From NCBI RefSeq assembly GCF_024808665.1, contig NZ_JANUBZ010000020.1, positions 1 to 64,000 on the forward strand: a DNA stretch of 64,000 bases, read 5' to 3'. The stretch's first letter is position 1; each line of letters starts with the position of its first letter. Below are positions 1 through 8,586 of the stretch, piece by piece. The stretch comes from Mucilaginibacter empetricola (lineage in GTDB: Bacteria > Bacteroidota > Bacteroidia > Sphingobacteriales > Sphingobacteriaceae). The notes beneath the pieces were generated by a model. It saw only the letters and a list, made by a program, of their open reading frames with translations, had not been told where the DNA came from and did not search any database. The position numbers and the translations under genes are program-made.

Positions 1-95
1 TATGAAACGATCTGACACAAAATAAGACGAAAATGCAGCGCTTTTAGATGAAATCATCATCCCGGTTGGAACAAAATCTATAAAAGAATTGATAT

Positions 96-500
96 TTAAG
101 ATCCCGGATTCGTAGCCGGTTGTTTTTCAGCTAGATGGCGTTGTTTCCGCATTTGCTGCCAGTCTTGAAATTGCTTCTGCTGATCGGGGCTTAATACTGC
201 GAATAACTGCTGTTTGCTTTGTAGTGCTATAGTATGTGCAGTTAGGTGGTTCAACCTTTTATCCACAGATAAATTATTTTTGAGGCTATCTATACGGGTG
301 GCCCGGTTAAAATAAATCGTATTTACCTGTTGCGCCTGATCTGCGGTTAGATTTAATCTTTTTTGCAATGCTTTGGTAATATGGGCGGCACGCTGCTCGG
401 GTGATTTTTGTGTTACAGGCAAAGCCGAGGTTTGGGCACTGGCTATCATAAATGTGCCCGATACCAGGGATAATATCAGAATTAACTTTTTCATACTCAT
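96..500 (-). CDS. Spy/CpxP-like periplasmic protein
   Basis: Small secreted protein of about 134 residues. It begins with a signal peptide (MKKLILILSL... to an AQT cleavage-like site), followed by a helical region carrying two LTxxQ-like segments: LNLTADQAQQV near residue 50 and LSPDQQKQF near residue 104. Such paired motifs are typical of the Spy/CpxP family of periplasmic chaperone or stress sensors. It ends in a basic, glutamine-rich tail. ATG codons at 500 and 494 both precede the signal peptide, and a TTG lies at 503; the 494 ATG gives the cleanest signal peptide. A second protein of this type is encoded at 23905-24288. The exact role is not visible; an envelope-stress role is inference from the family. 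Confidence 0.7.
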   Translation of the reverse strand: MSMKKLILILSLVSGTFMIASAQTSALPVTQKSPEQRAAHITKALQKRLNLTADQAQQVNTIYFNRATRIDSLKNNLSVDKRLNHLTAHTIALQSKQQLFAVLSPDQQKQFQDWQQMRKQRHLAEKQPATNPGS

Positions 501-606
501 CAATATTTTTTGAGTATGACTTGAACAATGGCATAAAGTTTAAAAGCCCTTAATGCGAGCTGCTATCAGTTGGTGAGAAAGCATATAGGAGAGAGTCTAA
601 CCTAAA

Positions 607-921
607 TCAAAGAGCTATCCTACCCTGCAAAGCTTCATAGATCTCGGCCGAAAGTAAGCCGCTTCCGCCGCCGTAATGCTGTATAATAGTTATTTGCTGG
701 TTTATGGAGCGAAAAGTATCGCACAAAATGTCCTCACTTTCTTTTTCAATGCCGCCGCCAAGTAATACCAGTCGGAAGGACTGCAGTTTAAAAGCAGCTA
801 TCGCTTCAATATCCGTAGCGCAGCCGGTGGCATTCCACTCCGGGTTGTTGTTTACCAGCCTTATAACTGTCTGTAAAATTTCGGGGTGACGGCCTATTAC
901 CAATATTTGTATTTTGTCCAT
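607..921 (-). CDS. degenerate response-regulator receiver-like protein
   Basis: Protein of 104 residues that starts like a CheY receiver (DKIQILVIG...) and has the alternating strand/helix pattern of one. The acidic pair after strand 1 is missing (IGRHPE instead of DD). The phospho-acceptor aspartate at the end of strand 3 is replaced by glycine (LVLLGGG), and the conserved lysine after strand 5 is absent (TIIQHYGGG). If it is a receiver fold it should not be phosphorylated in the usual way. It stands alone, with no kinase beside it. Alternatively it is an unrelated small alpha/beta protein. Function unknown. Confidence 0.6.
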   Translation of the reverse strand: MDKIQILVIGRHPEILQTVIRLVNNNPEWNATGCATDIEAIAAFKLQSFRLVLLGGGIEKESEDILCDTFRSINQQITIIQHYGGGSGLLSAEIYEALQGRIAL

Positions 922-1015
922 TTTAATTTTTTTATAAATATAAAAAGCGAAAGGGCAAATGGTCTTTTCTCATCATTACAAAACCCTTTGCCCCTCCTCT
1001 TAATTTAAACTTTTC

Positions 1016-1732
1016 TTAGCTCAACATCGGTACTTCCATCAACAAAAATTCAGCATCTGTTTCGGCGGTAATGGTGAATTTGTCTGTATCCCATATGCCA
1101 TAACCATCGCGGGTATTTAATAGCTGATCATTAATTTTAATATCGCCACTCAAATTAAAAACATAAACCCCATTTCCTTTTGCTTTCAAATTATATTCGG
1201 TATTTACTCCCTTATCGAACTTGCCCAAGTGAAACCATGCATTTTGATGGATCCAAACACCGGCATCATCCGGATTTGGTGAAAGAATCTGCTGTAATTT
1301 GTTATGCCTGTCATCGGCGCTCAAAGTAATTTGGTCATAACGGGGCTCCACATTCTTTTTATCGGGGAATACCCAAATCTGTAAGAATTTTACCCGTTGC
1401 TCCCTGTCTTTATTGTATTCGCTATGAAAAACGCCGGTTCCTGCGCTCATTACCTGTATATCACCGTTTTTTATAACGGCTACATTATTCATACTGTCTT
1501 TGTGCTCCAGATCACCTTCTAACGGTATAGAAATAATTTCCATATTATCATGCGGGTGTTTTCCAAAGCCCATTCCCGGGTCAACGGTATCATCATTTAA
1601 TACCCTCAATGCTCCGAAATGCATTCTTTCTGGATTATAGTAATTAGCAAAACTAAAAGTATGGTAACTGTTAAGCCAGCCATGATTTGCATGTCCACGG
1701 GTTTCGGCTTTATGTAATACTGTTTGTGCCAT
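1016..1732 (-). CDS. pirin family protein (YhhW-like bicupin)
   Basis: A 238-residue pirin with the N-terminal signature around HGWLNSYHTFSFANYY and the metal-site region GFGKHPHDNMEIIS near residues 57-70, where two histidines and a glutamate would bind the metal. Length matches bacterial YhhW-type pirins, some of which have quercetin 2,3-dioxygenase activity; the substrate here is unknown. The Crp/Fnr regulator encoded 191 bp upstream on the same strand probably controls it or is co-transcribed with it; this is inferred from proximity. The ATG start gives the standard N-terminus. Confidence 0.9.
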   Translation of the reverse strand: MAQTVLHKAETRGHANHGWLNSYHTFSFANYYNPERMHFGALRVLNDDTVDPGMGFGKHPHDNMEIISIPLEGDLEHKDSMNNVAVIKNGDIQVMSAGTGVFHSEYNKDREQRVKFLQIWVFPDKKNVEPRYDQITLSADDRHNKLQQILSPNPDDAGVWIHQNAWFHLGKFDKGVNTEYNLKAKGNGVYVFNLSGDIKINDQLLNTRDGYGIWDTDKFTITAETDAEFLLMEVPMLS

Positions 1733-1810
1733 GATTTTTTTTCTCCTGTATTTTATACATCAAAGGTACGGCAAGATTTTTCCGGGGAAGTTGATGTAGG
1801 TTAAGAAATG

Positions 1811-1935
1811 AATTAGACACAAATTTTTGCCAATTATTTCGAATTACACGAATGGATTTGCATTGTGATATTGATCAAAACTTGTAATAATTCGTGCAAT
1901 TCGCCTTTTATTAATTCGTGAAATTAGTGCCTATT
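1811..1935. repeat. extragenic imperfect palindrome (AATTCGTG family)
   Basis: The intergenic region between the Crp/Fnr gene and the pirin gene is an imperfect inverted repeat. The inner arms CGAATTACACGAAT (1840-1853) and ATTCGTGCAATTCG (1890-1903) pair at 13 of 14 positions across a 36-bp spacer. Outer segments around 1813-1835 and 1912-1932 are also partly complementary. AATTCGTG recurs within it. The pattern looks like a dispersed extragenic repeat, and its edge encodes the last codons and stop of the Crp/Fnr gene. The family identity is inferred, since no second copy lies in this window. Confidence 0.5.
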
Positions 1936-2496
1936 TCGCATCCTGCTAAAAAACTCAGGTGTTACACCAATGTAGGAGGCTATTTGTTTTTGGGGCAGAT
2001 GATTAATCAGTGTTGGGTAGCGTTCGCAGAATATATTGTAACGTTCTTCGGCAGTAAGACTCAAATTATCTACTATGCGTTGTTGATTGGTCACCAGTGA
2101 TTTTTCGGTGAGTATCCGGAAAAATCGCTCAAATTTTGGAATTTCCTGATATAATTTCTCCTGGTCTGTTTTCGATAATAATATCACATCGGTATCTTCC
2201 AGTGCTTCAATATTTAAAGTGCCTGGCTTTTGCGAAATAAGGCTATACATATCGGCTATCCACCAATCGGGCGGGGCAAAGCTTAACACATGCTCAATTC
2301 CATTTTTATCAACCGTAAATCCCCTTAAGCAACCTGTCGTAACAAATGCCGAATATTTGCATATTTCGCCATAGCTTAAAAAAAACTGTTTGCGCTTAAT
2401 TTTTTTTTGGTGGAGATGTGAAATGAAAATCTCCTTTTCATTATCCGTTAAATGGATATAGCGGGCAACATTGTTCAGTAGCAGGTTAAAAGGCAT
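1924..2496 (-). CDS. Crp/Fnr family transcriptional regulator
   Basis: A 190-residue regulator with an N-terminal cyclic-nucleotide-binding-like beta-roll (about residues 20-115) and a short C-terminal helix-turn-helix (LPQKQIASYIGVTPEFFSRMR, residues about 167-187). It belongs to the Bacteroidota Crp/Fnr type in which the ligand pocket is usually not conserved for cAMP. The reading frame ends inside the palindromic repeat at 1811-1935, which supplies the last residues NRH and the stop codon, so the extreme C-terminus may differ from relatives. The likely target is the adjacent pirin gene. Confidence 0.88.
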   Translation of the reverse strand: MPFNLLLNNVARYIHLTDNEKEIFISHLHQKKIKRKQFFLSYGEICKYSAFVTTGCLRGFTVDKNGIEHVLSFAPPDWWIADMYSLISQKPGTLNIEALEDTDVILLSKTDQEKLYQEIPKFERFFRILTEKSLVTNQQRIVDNLSLTAEERYNIFCERYPTLINHLPQKQIASYIGVTPEFFSRMRNRH

Positions 2497-2643
2497 TTTT
2501 ATGGGAAATTTATTTGTTTAGCCTTATAGATGTAATGATAGCTTAATATTAAGTAGCTGTATTTTAACTATTTATTAATGAATGCTTAAACGTTTAGCAA
2601 TGCTCAAAATGTATTTTTGAGATATAAAATTTAGCAATAAAAC

Positions 2644-3525
2644 TTGAAAGCGCCGATAGCAATTTTAAGCAAAAAATTACTAAAAACAGGAATTTTTGTT
2701 TTGCTGATCTTTGACCTCCAATCCGCCCATTCACAATCCATACCGCTTCCAAACGCTTTTGCTCATAATGATTATTGCCATCAGCGCCCTCTGTTTGATG
2801 CGCTCGACAATGGGTATACCAATATTGAAGCTGACATATTTTTAGAAGAAGGTGATTTAATAGTGGCACATATTAATCCATTTTTCAGGAGTGATAAGAT
2901 ATTGGAAACCATGTATCTGCAACCCCTGGCAGATAGAATTGCAAAAAATGGCGGCCAGGTATATAAAGGATATAATACACCAGTTGTTTTATTAATCGAT
3001 ATTAAAACAGGTGCCAATAATACCTATACAGCATTAAAACCACTGCTCGAAAAATACCGTTGGATGCTATCCAGTTACGATAATGGAAGGGTTACACAAA
3101 GAGCCATTACCATTGTTTTGTCGGGCCACAAGCCGTATAAAATGATTAAGAATGAAACCAACCGGCTGGCATTTATTGATGAAGATTTGCGCAAAACCGC
3201 TACTGATACCACCGCCAACAATGTTTACAAATTGGCCAGCTGCAAGTATTCAAAAATGCTGAGTTGGAATGGTACCGGCGATTTTCCGACGATTGAAAGG
3301 ATCAAGTTATGCGCTTATGTAACCATGGCCCATAAATTTGGCAAAAAAGTACGGTTATGGGCATCGCCCGAAAAAAACAACGTGTGGAAAGAATTACTGA
3401 AATGCGGAGTGGACCTTATTAATACCGATAAACTGGTTGACCTGAAAAACTTTTTAATAACCTATAAAGCCAGTTACGTGGTTGCCAATACAGTAACTCC
3501 TGATCATACTGTAGCAAGTAACTGA
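2644..3525 (+). CDS. secreted PI-PLC/GDPD-like phosphodiesterase family protein
   Basis: A 293-residue protein with a signal peptide (residues 1-31, ending AHSQ). It has the start of a TIM-barrel phosphodiesterase: AFAHNDY (His41), NIEADIFLEEGDLIVAH near residues 59-76, and LLIDIKT near residue 119. These resemble the catalytic His and acidic metal ligands of the glycerophosphodiesterase / PI-phospholipase C-like superfamily. The only start that includes the full signal peptide is TTG at 2644. Substrate unknown; export to periplasm or outside is expected. It is transcribed divergently from the Crp/Fnr gene. Confidence 0.75.
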   Translation: MKAPIAILSKKLLKTGIFVLLIFDLQSAHSQSIPLPNAFAHNDYCHQRPLFDALDNGYTNIEADIFLEEGDLIVAHINPFFRSDKILETMYLQPLADRIAKNGGQVYKGYNTPVVLLIDIKTGANNTYTALKPLLEKYRWMLSSYDNGRVTQRAITIVLSGHKPYKMIKNETNRLAFIDEDLRKTATDTTANNVYKLASCKYSKMLSWNGTGDFPTIERIKLCAYVTMAHKFGKKVRLWASPEKNNVWKELLKCGVDLINTDKLVDLKNFLITYKASYVVANTVTPDHTVASN

Positions 3526-3590
3526 TAGCCCAATATCTCCCGACTAACTACCCCACTCACACAAGTTTATAAAAAAAATACTTTATTGAC

Positions 3591-3620
3591 TTGATAATGA
3601 GGTATCGGTGATTATATTTA
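3591..3620 (+). promoter_or_regulatory. Bacteroidota-type promoter for the M15 peptidase gene
   Basis: A TTG (3591-3593) is followed after 19 bp by TATATTTA (3613-3620), one base off the Bacteroidota -7 consensus TAnnTTTG. It lies about 45 bp upstream of the start codon at 3664. The call is by motif only. Confidence 0.4.
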
Positions 3621-3663
3621 TATCTCAAACCTTTTTCACAAATAACCTAAATACCTTACCGTT

Positions 3664-4203
3664 ATGGCAATAGATTTAAATACACTCGTGCCCGAATTTA
3701 AAGCGAAAGTTGAAGAGTTATTAACTAACTGCGCCAATGCCGGCTATCCTATGCAACCTACATTCGCCATCCGCACACCGTTAGATCAGGGCAAACTTTG
3801 GCGTCAGTCAAGAACCACCGATGTTGTTCAGCAGAAAATAACAGATTTGAGAGACCAGGGCGCCGATTTCCTTGCCGATTGCATTGCTAACGCGGGGCCA
3901 CAAAATGGCGAACATGTTACCAACGCCATTCCCGGTATATCATGGCACCAGTTTGGCGAGGCGGTTGATTGTGTTTGGATACTGAATGGCAAAGCCAATT
4001 GGTCGACTGATTTGTTGTATAATGGCAAAAATGGCTATGCTGTTTATGCTCAGCAAGCTAAAGCGCTTGGTTTAACTCCCGGCGGCTTGTGGACAAGCTT
4101 TAAAGATTGGCCGCATGTTCAGCTAAGAAGTGCTAACGGCCCACTGGGAGCGATGACGCTGCAACAAATTAATGATACCATGAAAGCTCGCTTTGGCAGT
4201 TAA
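3664..4203 (+). CDS. M15 family metallopeptidase (endolysin-type L-Ala-D-Glu peptidase-like)
   Basis: A 179-residue protein with the M15 zinc site: SWHQFGEAVD gives ligands His95 and Asp102, and WPHVQL gives His151. This pattern is that of CwlK/phage endolysin-type peptidases that cut peptidoglycan cross-links or stem peptides. It has no signal peptide or membrane segment, unlike most housekeeping cell-wall hydrolases, so it may need a holin-like route or act in the cytoplasm. It converges on a GH25 lysozyme gene with a 7-bp gap, so two different wall-cutting enzymes sit side by side. A prophage origin is possible, but no other phage genes are nearby. Confidence 0.85.
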   Translation: MAIDLNTLVPEFKAKVEELLTNCANAGYPMQPTFAIRTPLDQGKLWRQSRTTDVVQQKITDLRDQGADFLADCIANAGPQNGEHVTNAIPGISWHQFGEAVDCVWILNGKANWSTDLLYNGKNGYAVYAQQAKALGLTPGGLWTSFKDWPHVQLRSANGPLGAMTLQQINDTMKARFGS

Positions 4204-4210
4204 TTAAACT

Positions 4211-5092
4211 TTATTGAATAAGCATTTTTTTAAATGCCACGCTGTCGCCGCTAAAAACGTCAAAATCTACCACGTGATTGATGCCGTTTACTTTGGCCTT
4301 GTCTGAGTGTTGCCAAAATTTCCAGGTGGTAGTTTTGCTCGAGTCTAATTCTGGATGATAATAATGTGCTATCCATAGGTTGTAACTATCAAAATGGCCC
4401 TGCAAATTATCCTGGTAAAACTTTAGTCCAGAGTAAATAACGGGCTTTGATCCTGTCCGGGCTTCAATCTCACTTAAAAAACTCTGTAGCTCTTCGCGCA
4501 TCTTGGTGGGGGTAACACCATCCAGCCGTTCAATATCTACCACCATCGGCAAGTCGCCTTTTTCAATATTTACGGTTTGCAGAAAAAAGTAAGCCTGTAG
4601 TTTGCTGTTTAATTTTGGTCTGAAATAGTGATAGGCCCCACAAACCAGGCCTTGCTTGGCTGCTTCGCGCCAGTTGCGCTGAAAATAAGGATCGACCTGC
4701 AAAATACCCTCGGTAGCTTTAATGTAGGCAAAGCTGATATGCACATCGTCTTCTTCCATATTTTTTACCTTTTGCCAGTCAATTTTGCCCTGGTACGATG
4801 ATACATCAATACCGTGAATACTATATTGATCTGGTATCGGGATATTATAACTGGCGTATGTATGATAGTGCGGATCTTTACCAAAATCCCGCACCCATCG
4901 CCAGCCTGACGAAAAGCTTTTTATAACATAACCATAATAAAATGGCGACAGTAGTATCAGTACGATAATGGCAATTGCAAATTTTAACTGTATAGGTAGG
5001 CCTGATGAAGACTTTCGTTTTTTAGGGGGATTAGTTTTCTTTACCGGGGATGATCGTTTTACGGGAGCTTTTTTTTTGATTGGAGTTGCCAC
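4211..5092 (-). CDS. membrane-anchored GH25 lysozyme
   Basis: A 293-residue protein with a very basic N-terminus (about residues 1-30, KKKAPVKR-type), one membrane segment (about 33-55) and a GH25 muramidase domain (about 92-293). Signature elements are IHGIDVSSYQG near residue 93, FAYIKATEG near 121, and the catalytic-site strand MVVDIE near 183. GH25 enzymes hydrolyse the beta-1,4 bond between MurNAc and GlcNAc. The topology suggests the domain faces the periplasm, tethered to the inner membrane. It is convergent with the M15 peptidase gene. Confidence 0.9.
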   Translation of the reverse strand: MATPIKKKAPVKRSSPVKKTNPPKKRKSSSGLPIQLKFAIAIIVLILLSPFYYGYVIKSFSSGWRWVRDFGKDPHYHTYASYNIPIPDQYSIHGIDVSSYQGKIDWQKVKNMEEDDVHISFAYIKATEGILQVDPYFQRNWREAAKQGLVCGAYHYFRPKLNSKLQAYFFLQTVNIEKGDLPMVVDIERLDGVTPTKMREELQSFLSEIEARTGSKPVIYSGLKFYQDNLQGHFDSYNLWIAHYYHPELDSSKTTTWKFWQHSDKAKVNGINHVVDFDVFSGDSVAFKKMLIQ

Positions 5093-5260
5093 GGGATAAA
5101 AATACGAAATGAAGGCTTTTGTTTGATGGTAAATAATCTTTAAGATGATAGATAAATAAACTAATAACTGTTATGAGCTAAATAGGCAATAAGTTTGAAC
5201 TAAAAAGAATAGTTTGCCAACTAAATATTGCTGAACTTTAAACCATAAATAAATGTATTG

Positions 5261-6136
5261 ATGAAGGCAGTAAAAGTTCCTGATGTTTTAACTACGGCTC
5301 CCTATTATCTGCGGGACCTGAAGATGAATGGTGTGAGTTTGATTGAATCATGTACTCATTCGAGCCACGTTGGAGGATCTATGTATTTAGAGCAACATAT
5401 GTTGATGGTGGTGTTAGAGGGTACTAACCGCATTACGCAAGGCAATAACACTTTTTTGCTAAATAAAAATGAAATGGTGTTGCTTAAAAAGGCGACGCAA
5501 GTTACTTTTAATAAAAGCGGAAACCCCGAAAATAACATGTTATATGATAGCATGTTATTTTTTATTAAGGAGGAGTTTTTGATTGATTTTATGAAAATGG
5601 CCAAAATTGAATCAGTTAACTGTGCGGAACCGGTGAAAGTAGAAGTGAAGCCTGTTGGTGAAAGACTGCTTAAGTTTTTTGAATCGCTAAAACCTTATTT
5701 TAGTGAGCCCGATAATATAGACGCCGGCTTAATGAGAATTAAAATGCTGGAATTGTTATATGATATAGCCAGTTCGGACAAGAACCTGTTTCAACAGATA
5801 TTGCAATTAAAAAAACAGGTTTTTGCTGACATCCCATCCATTGTTGAAGAGAATTATGCCAACCCTGTTTCATTAACTGATCTGGCCTATCTATCCGGCA
5901 GAAGCCTTTCCAGCTTTAAGCGCGATTTTCAATCTATCTACCAAATTCCGCCGGCACAATGGATAAGGCAAAGAAGACTGGCCAAGGCAAATGAATTATT
6001 GCGAACAAATCTGCCCGTCAAAGATGTTTGTTATTCGTTGGGATTTGAGAGTGTGGCGCATTTTTCGAGGTTGTATAAAGAACATTTTGGTCATACCCCA
6101 TCCGAAACAAAAACAAGAGACTTTGTTTTAAATTGA
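5261..6136 (+). CDS. AraC family transcriptional regulator
   Basis: About 291 residues: an N-terminal sensing domain with a cupin-like region (about 40-110, including HMLMVVLEGTNRI) and a C-terminal pair of helix-turn-helix motifs (about 190-290; LAYLSGRSLSSFKRDFQ, then VCYSLGFESVAHFSRLYKEHFG). An ATG at 5261 follows immediately after a TTG at 5258 and is the better start. An alcohol dehydrogenase gene begins 100 bp downstream on the same strand and is the likely target. Confidence 0.9.
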   Translation: MKAVKVPDVLTTAPYYLRDLKMNGVSLIESCTHSSHVGGSMYLEQHMLMVVLEGTNRITQGNNTFLLNKNEMVLLKKATQVTFNKSGNPENNMLYDSMLFFIKEEFLIDFMKMAKIESVNCAEPVKVEVKPVGERLLKFFESLKPYFSEPDNIDAGLMRIKMLELLYDIASSDKNLFQQILQLKKQVFADIPSIVEENYANPVSLTDLAYLSGRSLSSFKRDFQSIYQIPPAQWIRQRRLAKANELLRTNLPVKDVCYSLGFESVAHFSRLYKEHFGHTPSETKTRDFVLN

Positions 6137-6159
6137 TTGAACCAATAAGTCAATCAATT
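6131..6159. promoter_or_regulatory. 9-bp perfect inverted repeat after the AraC gene
   Basis: AATTGATTG (6131-6139) and CAATCAATT (6151-6159) are perfect inverted repeats separated by 11 bp. They overlap the AraC stop codon and lie about 80 bp upstream of the alcohol dehydrogenase start. The absence of a T-run argues against an intrinsic terminator; an operator for the AraC protein or a local regulator is possible. Confidence 0.4.
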
Positions 6160-6235
6160 TGGACTTTATAGGAAAATTGGTTTAAAAATAGAACAGCATC
6201 TTTGTATCAAACAAAACATTTAATCTATAAAACTT

Positions 6236-7279
6236 ATGATTCCAGTAAAAGGATATGCAGCACAAAGCCCGGTGACAGACCTGGCGCCATGGAATTTTGA
6301 ACGCCGTGAAGAAGGCCCTCACGATGTACAATTTGACATTTTATTTTGTGGCGTTTGCCACTCCGATCTGCACCAGATAAAAAACGATTGGTTCCCCGGC
6401 ATATTTCCGATGGTGCCCGGTCACGAAATAGTGGGTCGCATTGTTAAGGTAGGCGATCATGTTAAAAAATTTAAAGTTGGCCAGCTTGCCGGCACCGGCT
6501 GCCTGGTTGATTCATGCCGCGTATGCGAAAATTGTAAGCAAGATTTAGAGCAATATTGTTTAAACGGCAGCTCACAAACCTACAACGGGCTGGAGCAGGA
6601 TCACAAAACCCCTACCTATGGTGGTTACTCCAACTCAATTGTGGTACATGAAGATTTTGTATTACACATTTCTGAAGATGTTGACCTGGCTGCTACTGCT
6701 CCGTTATTATGCGCGGGTATTACTACCTATTCGCCTTTAAGATATTGGAAAGTTGGTAAAGGACACAAGTTGGCTGTATTAGGGCTGGGTGGCCTGGGCC
6801 ATATGGCGGTTAAATTTGGTGTTGCTTTTGGTGCCGAGGTAACCGTATTGAGCACATCACCCAAAAAAGAAGAAGATGCCAAAAAATTGGGCGCACATCA
6901 CTTTGTGGTAACTACCGACCCGGCACAAATTAAAGCAGCTAAGGGTACTTTCGATTTTATTTTGGATACGGTATCTGCCGAGCACGATTTTAATATGTAC
7001 CTGTCTTTGCTGCGTACCAATGGTGTACACATTTGCGTGGGCGTACCACCAAAACCGGCAGAAATTGCGGCCTTCAGTTTATTAGGTGGCAGAAAAAGTT
7101 TAGCCGGATCAGGTATCGGCGGTTTGGCCGAAACTCAGGAAATGCTTGATTTTTGTGCGGCCAACAACATCGTTTCGGATATCGAGATGATAGATATTAA
7201 AGACATCCATGCATCGTATGACAGAATGCAAAAAGGTGATGTCCGTTATCGTTTTGTAATTGATATGGCTACTTTATAA
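6236..7279 (+). CDS. NAD(P)-dependent zinc alcohol dehydrogenase (YahK/CAD-like)
   Basis: A 347-residue medium-chain dehydrogenase of the cinnamyl-alcohol-dehydrogenase type. The catalytic zinc site is CGVCHSD (about residue 38) and GHEIVG (about 62). The structural zinc loop is CLVDSCRVCENCKQDLEQYC (about 86-105). The nucleotide-binding motif is GLGGLGHMAVKFG (about 183-195). It probably reduces aldehydes to alcohols with NADPH. The AraC gene just upstream probably regulates it, and a strong terminator follows. Confidence 0.93.
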   Translation: MIPVKGYAAQSPVTDLAPWNFERREEGPHDVQFDILFCGVCHSDLHQIKNDWFPGIFPMVPGHEIVGRIVKVGDHVKKFKVGQLAGTGCLVDSCRVCENCKQDLEQYCLNGSSQTYNGLEQDHKTPTYGGYSNSIVVHEDFVLHISEDVDLAATAPLLCAGITTYSPLRYWKVGKGHKLAVLGLGGLGHMAVKFGVAFGAEVTVLSTSPKKEEDAKKLGAHHFVVTTDPAQIKAAKGTFDFILDTVSAEHDFNMYLSLLRTNGVHICVGVPPKPAEIAAFSLLGGRKSLAGSGIGGLAETQEMLDFCAANNIVSDIEMIDIKDIHASYDRMQKGDVRYRFVIDMATL

Positions 7280-7304
7280 TTCATTTACATCTACCTGCAA
7301 TAGA

Positions 7305-7333
7305 AAAGGCATGGAATAAAATTCCATGCCTTT
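7305..7333. terminator. bidirectional intrinsic terminator
   Basis: Perfect 13-bp inverted repeat AAAGGCATGGAAT / ATTCCATGCCTTT with a 3-base loop. It lies in the 79-bp gap between the convergent alcohol dehydrogenase and YeiH genes, with A/T flanks on both sides so that it can serve both. Confidence 0.85.
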
Positions 7334-7358
7334 ATTGTTAAATGCTGATTGATTAAAC

Positions 7359-8333
7359 TTATGCCAGGTGCATTACCGCGTACAGCGCAGTAGTTGATAT
7401 GGCAATCCACAATACCACACCTTGCAATAAAGGTTTAAAACCTACAGATGCTAATACGGTGCGTGATAAGCCCGCGCCTATTAAAAACAGGGTAAGCGTT
7501 AAACCAGCTTTGGCAACTATAATTAAATAAGGAGCCACCATATTTACCACAGGGATATAAGTATTGGCAATAACCGCCAGGATAAATAAACCGATGAAAT
7601 AAGGAATGCTCACTTTTTTTGATTTGTTTTTGAATACAAAAGAAGCCATAAAGGTTACCGGGACAATCCACAATGCCCTGGCCAGTTTAACAGTTGTGGC
7701 TACTTCTAAAGCATGTGTGCCATATTTACTGGCGGCGCCTACAACGGAGCTGGTATCATGTATGGCAATTGCACACCATAAACCAAACTGGGTTTGTGAT
7801 AAATTAAAGTGATGACCAATAATTGGGAAAATAAACAGCGCGATTGAGTTTAAAACAAACACACAACCAAGTGCTACTGAGATCTGTTTTTCTTCGGCCT
7901 TTATAACCGGTGAAATGGCTGCTATGGCGCTGCCTCCACAAATAGCTGTTCCTGCTGAAATCAAGAATGATGTTTTCTTTTCGATAGTTAACCATTTACC
8001 CATAAAGTACCCGAAAATTAAAGTACCGCTGATAGATGCTATGGTGAATAACACGCCTTCTTTACCGGCCTCAATAGCGCTGTGTATATTCATACCGAAG
8101 CCTAAACCAACTACTGATACCTGCAAGAGCAAGTGAGTAGCTTTGTGGTTAAGATGAAGATAAGGATGCCCCATTAACTGCGCCATTACTAAACCCATTA
8201 ATAAAGCAATAGCCGGACTGGAGAAAGGCGTTAAACAAAAGGCAATACATAGTATAAATATAGTTTTGCGGACGTTGTCATTTATATTGAAAAATGCGCC
8301 GCTGGTGTTGATTAATTGCTGTTGAACTTGCAT
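7359..8333 (-). CDS. YeiH family putative sulfate exporter (UPF0324)
   Basis: A membrane protein of about 324 residues with around ten hydrophobic segments and the family signature TAICGGSAIAAISPVIKA near residue 135. The YeiH/UPF0324 family is annotated as putative sulfate exporters, though direct evidence is limited. The frame extends to a GTG at 8354, but the ATG at 8333 (MQVQQQL) gives the more normal N-terminus. It converges on the alcohol dehydrogenase; the start region faces the cytidine deaminase gene divergently. Confidence 0.88.
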   Translation of the reverse strand: MQVQQQLINTSGAFFNINDNVRKTIFILCIAFCLTPFSSPAIALLMGLVMAQLMGHPYLHLNHKATHLLLQVSVVGLGFGMNIHSAIEAGKEGVLFTIASISGTLIFGYFMGKWLTIEKKTSFLISAGTAICGGSAIAAISPVIKAEEKQISVALGCVFVLNSIALFIFPIIGHHFNLSQTQFGLWCAIAIHDTSSVVGAASKYGTHALEVATTVKLARALWIVPVTFMASFVFKNKSKKVSIPYFIGLFILAVIANTYIPVVNMVAPYLIIVAKAGLTLTLFLIGAGLSRTVLASVGFKPLLQGVVLWIAISTTALYAVMHLA

Positions 8334-8586
8334 GGTTATTAATTTTAACACCACAAATGTCCACTCTTTTTATAGCTTATTTTTATCATAAAAGGCAATG
8401 GTCGATAACCAAAAGTTATGAAGGATAGTTGTTTTGCAATGGATATATTAATATCGAATATAATATGGGCGGCCAGGTAGCTTAAAAACTTTTGTGGGTC
8501 AACGACGTTTAAAATAAACCTGTGTAGTGGTTTTGATTTAAAAATTATGTACCTTGTATCCCCCTATTTTATCAGGGCTAATAAAA

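Noticed and set aside
1..95. Window start upstream of the first gene
   Set aside because: Only short open frames, no signal; no feature can be supported.
307..534. Open frame on the opposite strand of the Spy-like gene
   Set aside because: It is a shadow of a gene with a clear signal peptide and has no recognisable features.
2594..2869. Frame antisense to the secreted phosphodiesterase-like gene
   Set aside because: It overlaps a gene with signal peptide and catalytic motifs; its own sequence has no recognisable domain.
3664..5092. Intact prophage lysis module
   Set aside because: No holin, tail or capsid genes flank the two enzymes, and neighbours are ordinary chromosomal genes.
8554..8586. 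Earlier TTG start for cytidine deaminase
   Set aside because: The added residues do not belong to the family and the internal ATG fits the expected length.
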